From positions 1-22,654 of the forward strand of contig CAZLKN010000049.1 of the NCBI GenBank assembly GCA_964560135.1: a stretch of DNA of 22,654 bases, in the 5' to 3' direction. Both the position numbers and the translations under genes were made by a program. The notes beneath the pieces were generated by a model that was given only the letters and a program-made list of their open reading frames with translations, ran no database searches and was not told the DNA's origin. Source of the stretch: CAZLKN01 sp964560135. GTDB lineage: Bacteria > Actinomycetota > JAICYB01. Position 1 is the stretch's first letter. Each line of letters opens with the position of its first letter. Below, one piece after another: positions 19,905-22,654 of the stretch.

Positions 19905-22652
19905 TCAGCCGCGCAGCACCAGACCGCGATACGAGTCGGTGAATCCGGCGTCCCGCAGCGCCGGTGCCAGGGGGTGGTCGAGTGCGGGGAGACCGTCGAT
20001 CTTCCGGAGCTCCAGCCGCCGGACGCGGCCGTCCTTCACGAGCCGGACGAGGCCGTCGGTCCACGCCGCCGCGTGGCGTGCGGCGGGGAAGGTCGCGAGG
20101 CTGCGAGCACCCCGCTCGAGGTACGCGGCGGCTTCGCCGTCGTGCAGTACGACGTAGGCGCCGGCGGCGCGCGCGGGCCGGCCCTCGCTGTCGGGCCACG
20201 GCAGGGCGGCACCGTAGGGCTGGGCGGGGTCGGTGGCCGCCAGCACGAGCACCGCCGGCTCGTCGGCGCCCTCCCGCAGAGTCCGAAGACGATCGACGGC
20301 CCCCGGCAGCGAGAACTGGGCGGCGCCCAGGCCGGCCACGAAGTAGCCACGGCGGACGCGCCCGGACTCCTCGAGGGCCTTCAGCACCCCGTATACGGAC
20401 GCGAACCCGCCGGGTACCCCTTCGGCGAGCGCGGCCTCACGGGTGAGGACGCCGTGGCGGTCGAGGAGCTGCATCGCGCGGGCGTGCGCCGCCTCGGTCG
20501 GTGTGGGGCGCGGCTCGAGCAGGGGAGCGACGAGCGACCAGCGTCCGGCGCCGGCGGGGGGACCGAGGCGGGTGAGGCGTCCGGGCTGGGGACGCGCTGC
20601 GCGCCGTGGCCGCCCGTGCAGCACGGCGCGCAGCGGCGCGAGCGTGTCGTTGGTGACCTCTCCGGCCCACACGAGGTCCCAGAGCGCGGTGAGGAGCGCG
20701 GTCTCGTCCGCGGTTCCGGTGGCGGCGACGAGGTCGGGCCAGAAGGATGCGCCGCGCCCGGAGAGATGCAGGCGCAGGGCGTCGTGCACCGGGCCGGACG
20801 GCGGATCGTCGGGCGGCTCGGGGGCCAGGTGGGGGAGGCGGTCACGGAAGAACACCCGCACGCGCCCGTCGGACGGGCCGAGCGCGCCGGCCCCCGTCCA
20901 CACGAGCTCGCCGGAGGCGCAGAGGGCGTCGAGGTCGGCCGGACGGAACCCGCGCAGGCGCATCGGCAGCACGTCGGACTCGAGTACCGAGGCGGGGAGC
21001 GCGGCCCCCTGGAGCTGCGCGACGGCGTCCGCCAGCGCGTCGGGACCCTCCCGGGGGGCCGACAGCCCGTGCCAGGCGGGCAGGAAGCGCGCCAGCGCCG
21101 CGGCGTCCACGGACTCGATCTCGCGACGAAGAACGGCCAGCGACCGGCGTCGCAGCGACCGCAGCACGTCGGTGTCGCACCACTCGCGCTCGACGCCGTC
21201 GGGACGGAACTCGCCCCGCACCACACGACCGTCACGCTCCATCTCCTCGAGGGCCGCGCGGACCCGCTCGGGTGGTGCGCCGAGCCGGCGGGCGGCGTCG
21301 GCGGTCACGAAGGGCCCGTGGGTGCGGGCGTAGCGCGCGACGAGATCGGTCAGCGCGCCCGGGACCGGTTCGGTGAAGGCCGCCGGGAGCCCGGGGGGCA
21401 GGGACACACCGAGCGCGTCGCGGAGGCGCCCGGCGTCCTCGGCGGCGGCCAGCCGCTCTTCGCCGGCGACCCGCACGCTGATCGCCCGGCGCGCAGCCAC
21501 CAGCTCGGTGATCCAGGCGGTCGGGTCGTTCTCCGCGCGGGCGGCGATCTCGTCCTCCGTCAGGTCGCCGAGCACACGGAGGAGGTCGTGGAGGTCGTCG
21601 GCGCTGCGGGCCCGCCGTGGGTCGGTCAGACGCTGCAGCTCCTCCTCGAGGGTGCCGAGCGCGTCCGGATCGATGAGTTCGCGGAGCTCCTCGGCCCCCA
21701 GCAGCTCCCGCAACAGTCCGGGGTCCAGCGACAGCGCCGCGGCCCGCATCTCCTGGAGCGGCGCGTCGCCTTCGTACATGTAGGCGGCCACCCATCCGAA
21801 CACCAGGGACTGCGCGAACGGCGACGAACGCCGCGAGTCGACCTGGACCAGGCGCACCTTCCGCGACCGCAGGTCGGTCAGGACCTCCTTGAGCGCCGGG
21901 AGGTCGAAGACGTCGCGGAGGCACTCCCGGGTGGCCTCCAGCAGGATCGGGAAGTCGGGGTAGCGGGACGCGACCTGCAGGAGCCCCGAGGCGCGCTGGC
22001 GCTGCTGCCACAGCGGGGTGCGCTGCCCCGGCCGCCGGCGGGGCAGCAGCAGCGCCCGTGCCGATGCCTCCCGGAAGCGGGCCGCGAACAGCGCCGTGTT
22101 CGGGAGTTCCCGCAGCACGGCGTCCTCGATCTCCTCCGGCGGCACCACGAGGTCCTCGACGGGCAGCGTCTCCTCGGTCTCCGGGAGCCGGATCACGATC
22201 CCGTCGTCGGACCACAACAGCTGGACGTCGCCGCCCATCCGTTCCGCCAGCCGCGCCTGGATCGCCATCGCCCACGGCGCGTGCACGCGGGCCCCGAACG
22301 GCGAGAGGAGGCACACCCGCCAGTCGCCGATCTCGTCGCGGAACCGCTCCACCACGATGGTGCGGTCGTCGGGCACCGTCCCGGTGGCCTCAGCCTGCTC
22401 GTCGAGGTAGGCGAGCAGGTTGTCGGCGGCGAGCTCGTCGAGCGCGTGCTCGTCGCGCAGGAGGGCGGTCGCGGCCTCGCGCCCGTCGCGGTGATCGGTG
22501 TCGCGCACCTTCCGGACGAACGCCCCGAGCGCGCGTCCGAGCTCGAGGGGACGCCCGGGCTTGTCGCCGTGCCAGAACGGCATCTTGCCGTGCTCCCCGG
22601 GGGCCGGGGTGACGACGACCCGGTCGTGGGTGATGTCCTCGATCCGCCACGT
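19905..22652 (-). CDS. lhr: Lhr-type ATP-dependent helicase, C-terminal part (5' end beyond the window)
   Basis: This is the C-terminal 915 or so residues of a large helicase; the frame runs open off the right edge (first in-window residues TWRIEDITHDRVVVTPAPG). The motor domains lie outside. Visible are the Lhr-core segment (MPFWHGDKPGRPLELGRALG), the region FSPFGARVHAPWAMAIQARL-like (LLSPFGARVHAPWAMAIQARL), the DEAD/H-associated part with ASRYPDFPILLEATRECLRDVFD, and the long winged-helix-rich C-terminal extension. Actinobacterial Lhr proteins are about 1500 residues, are single-strand-DNA-dependent ATPases and act in DNA repair. The stop at 19905 is 111 bases before the aapJ start. The ATG at 22583 is internal, because coding clearly continues upstream of it. 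Confidence 0.95.
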   Translation of the reverse strand, partial: TWRIEDITHDRVVVTPAPGEHGKMPFWHGDKPGRPLELGRALGAFVRKVRDTDHRDGREAATALLRDEHALDELAADNLLAYLDEQAEATGTVPDDRTIVVERFRDEIGDWRVCLLSPFGARVHAPWAMAIQARLAERMGGDVQLLWSDDGIVIRLPETEETLPVEDLVVPPEEIEDAVLRELPNTALFAARFREASARALLLPRRRPGQRTPLWQQRQRASGLLQVASRYPDFPILLEATRECLRDVFDLPALKEVLTDLRSRKVRLVQVDSRRSSPFAQSLVFGWVAAYMYEGDAPLQEMRAAALSLDPGLLRELLGAEELRELIDPDALGTLEEELQRLTDPRRARSADDLHDLLRVLGDLTEDEIAARAENDPTAWITELVAARRAISVRVAGEERLAAAEDAGRLRDALGVSLPPGLPAAFTEPVPGALTDLVARYARTHGPFVTADAARRLGAPPERVRAALEEMERDGRVVRGEFRPDGVEREWCDTDVLRSLRRRSLAVLRREIESVDAAALARFLPAWHGLSAPREGPDALADAVAQLQGAALPASVLESDVLPMRLRGFRPADLDALCASGELVWTGAGALGPSDGRVRVFFRDRLPHLAPEPPDDPPSGPVHDALRLHLSGRGASFWPDLVAATGTADETALLTALWDLVWAGEVTNDTLAPLRAVLHGRPRRAARPQPGRLTRLGPPAGAGRWSLVAPLLEPRPTPTEAAHARAMQLLDRHGVLTREAALAEGVPGGFASVYGVLKALEESGRVRRGYFVAGLGAAQFSLPGAVDRLRTLREGADEPAVLVLAATDPAQPYGAALPWPDSEGRPARAAGAYVVLHDGEAAAYLERGARSLATFPAARHAAAWTDGLVRLVKDGRVRRLELRKIDGLPALDHPLAPALRDAGFTDSYRGLVLRG

Positions 22653-22654
22653 GG

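Noticed and set aside
1..22654. CRISPR arrays, insertion sequences, phage genes or attachment sites
   Set aside because: No spaced direct-repeat array, transposase, integrase or terminal inverted repeat is visible; the only repeats seen are short operator-like ones.

Overview
This window is GC-rich (about 70% by eye). Coding strands are dominated by G/C third positions, and start codons include ATG, GTG and one TTG. The gene content suggests Actinomycetota: a mycothiol-dependent maleylpyruvate isomerase-type protein, an Aap-type amino-acid ABC operon, Lhr helicase, an actinobacterial-style Nei glycosylase (start MPEGDT), and a YifB/ComM-DprA pair. No 16S rRNA, tRNA, phage, insertion sequence or CRISPR array is visible. 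A deep-branching class such as Acidimicrobiia or Nitriliruptoria is possible, but that is inference.

Layout. 1-341 is non-coding with one strong hairpin. 342-2401 (+) carries a mycothiol-dependent enzyme, a membrane-anchored unknown and LemA. 2403-3236 (-) is a crotonase-fold protein, divergent from a CPA-type cation/proton antiporter (3300-5138, +). 5194-5856 (-) is a secreted thermonuclease-like lipoprotein, divergent from an RNA 2'-O-methyltransferase (6051-6905) and a THUMP-type RNA methyltransferase (6963-8006). 8020-8826 (-) is another class I methyltransferase.

8911-13488 (+) holds the competence/DNA-processing pair comM-dprA between two PIN-toxin modules. The first is a three-gene run: RHH antitoxin, PIN toxin and a P-loop nucleotide kinase. 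The second is Phd antitoxin plus PIN toxin. 13573-14046 (+) is a small lipoprotein with a DUF7282-like domain. 14043-14846 (-) is Nei. 14987-15415 (+) is a small membrane-anchored unknown. 15412-19793 (-) is a complete aapJQMP amino-acid ABC operon. 19905 to the right edge (-) is the C-terminal three fifths or so of lhr.

Genes that probably work together: aapJQMP (uptake of polar amino acids); vapB-vapC-kinase as one translationally coupled unit; phd-vapC as another; comM-dprA (natural transformation and recombination); and possibly lhr with nei, whose neighbourhood in mycobacteria is here split by the aap operon.

Most of the window is ordinary housekeeping and transport. The points most worth a second look are the vapBC-kinase operon with its AT-rich palindromic promoter, an abrupt change of codon usage inside comM near 11040, a crotonase without its catalytic glutamates, a probable CTG start for aapQ, and a recurrent TAGGNT -10-like hexamer with several leaderless-looking starts. 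I found no clear wholly new system; the vapBC-kinase operon is the best candidate.
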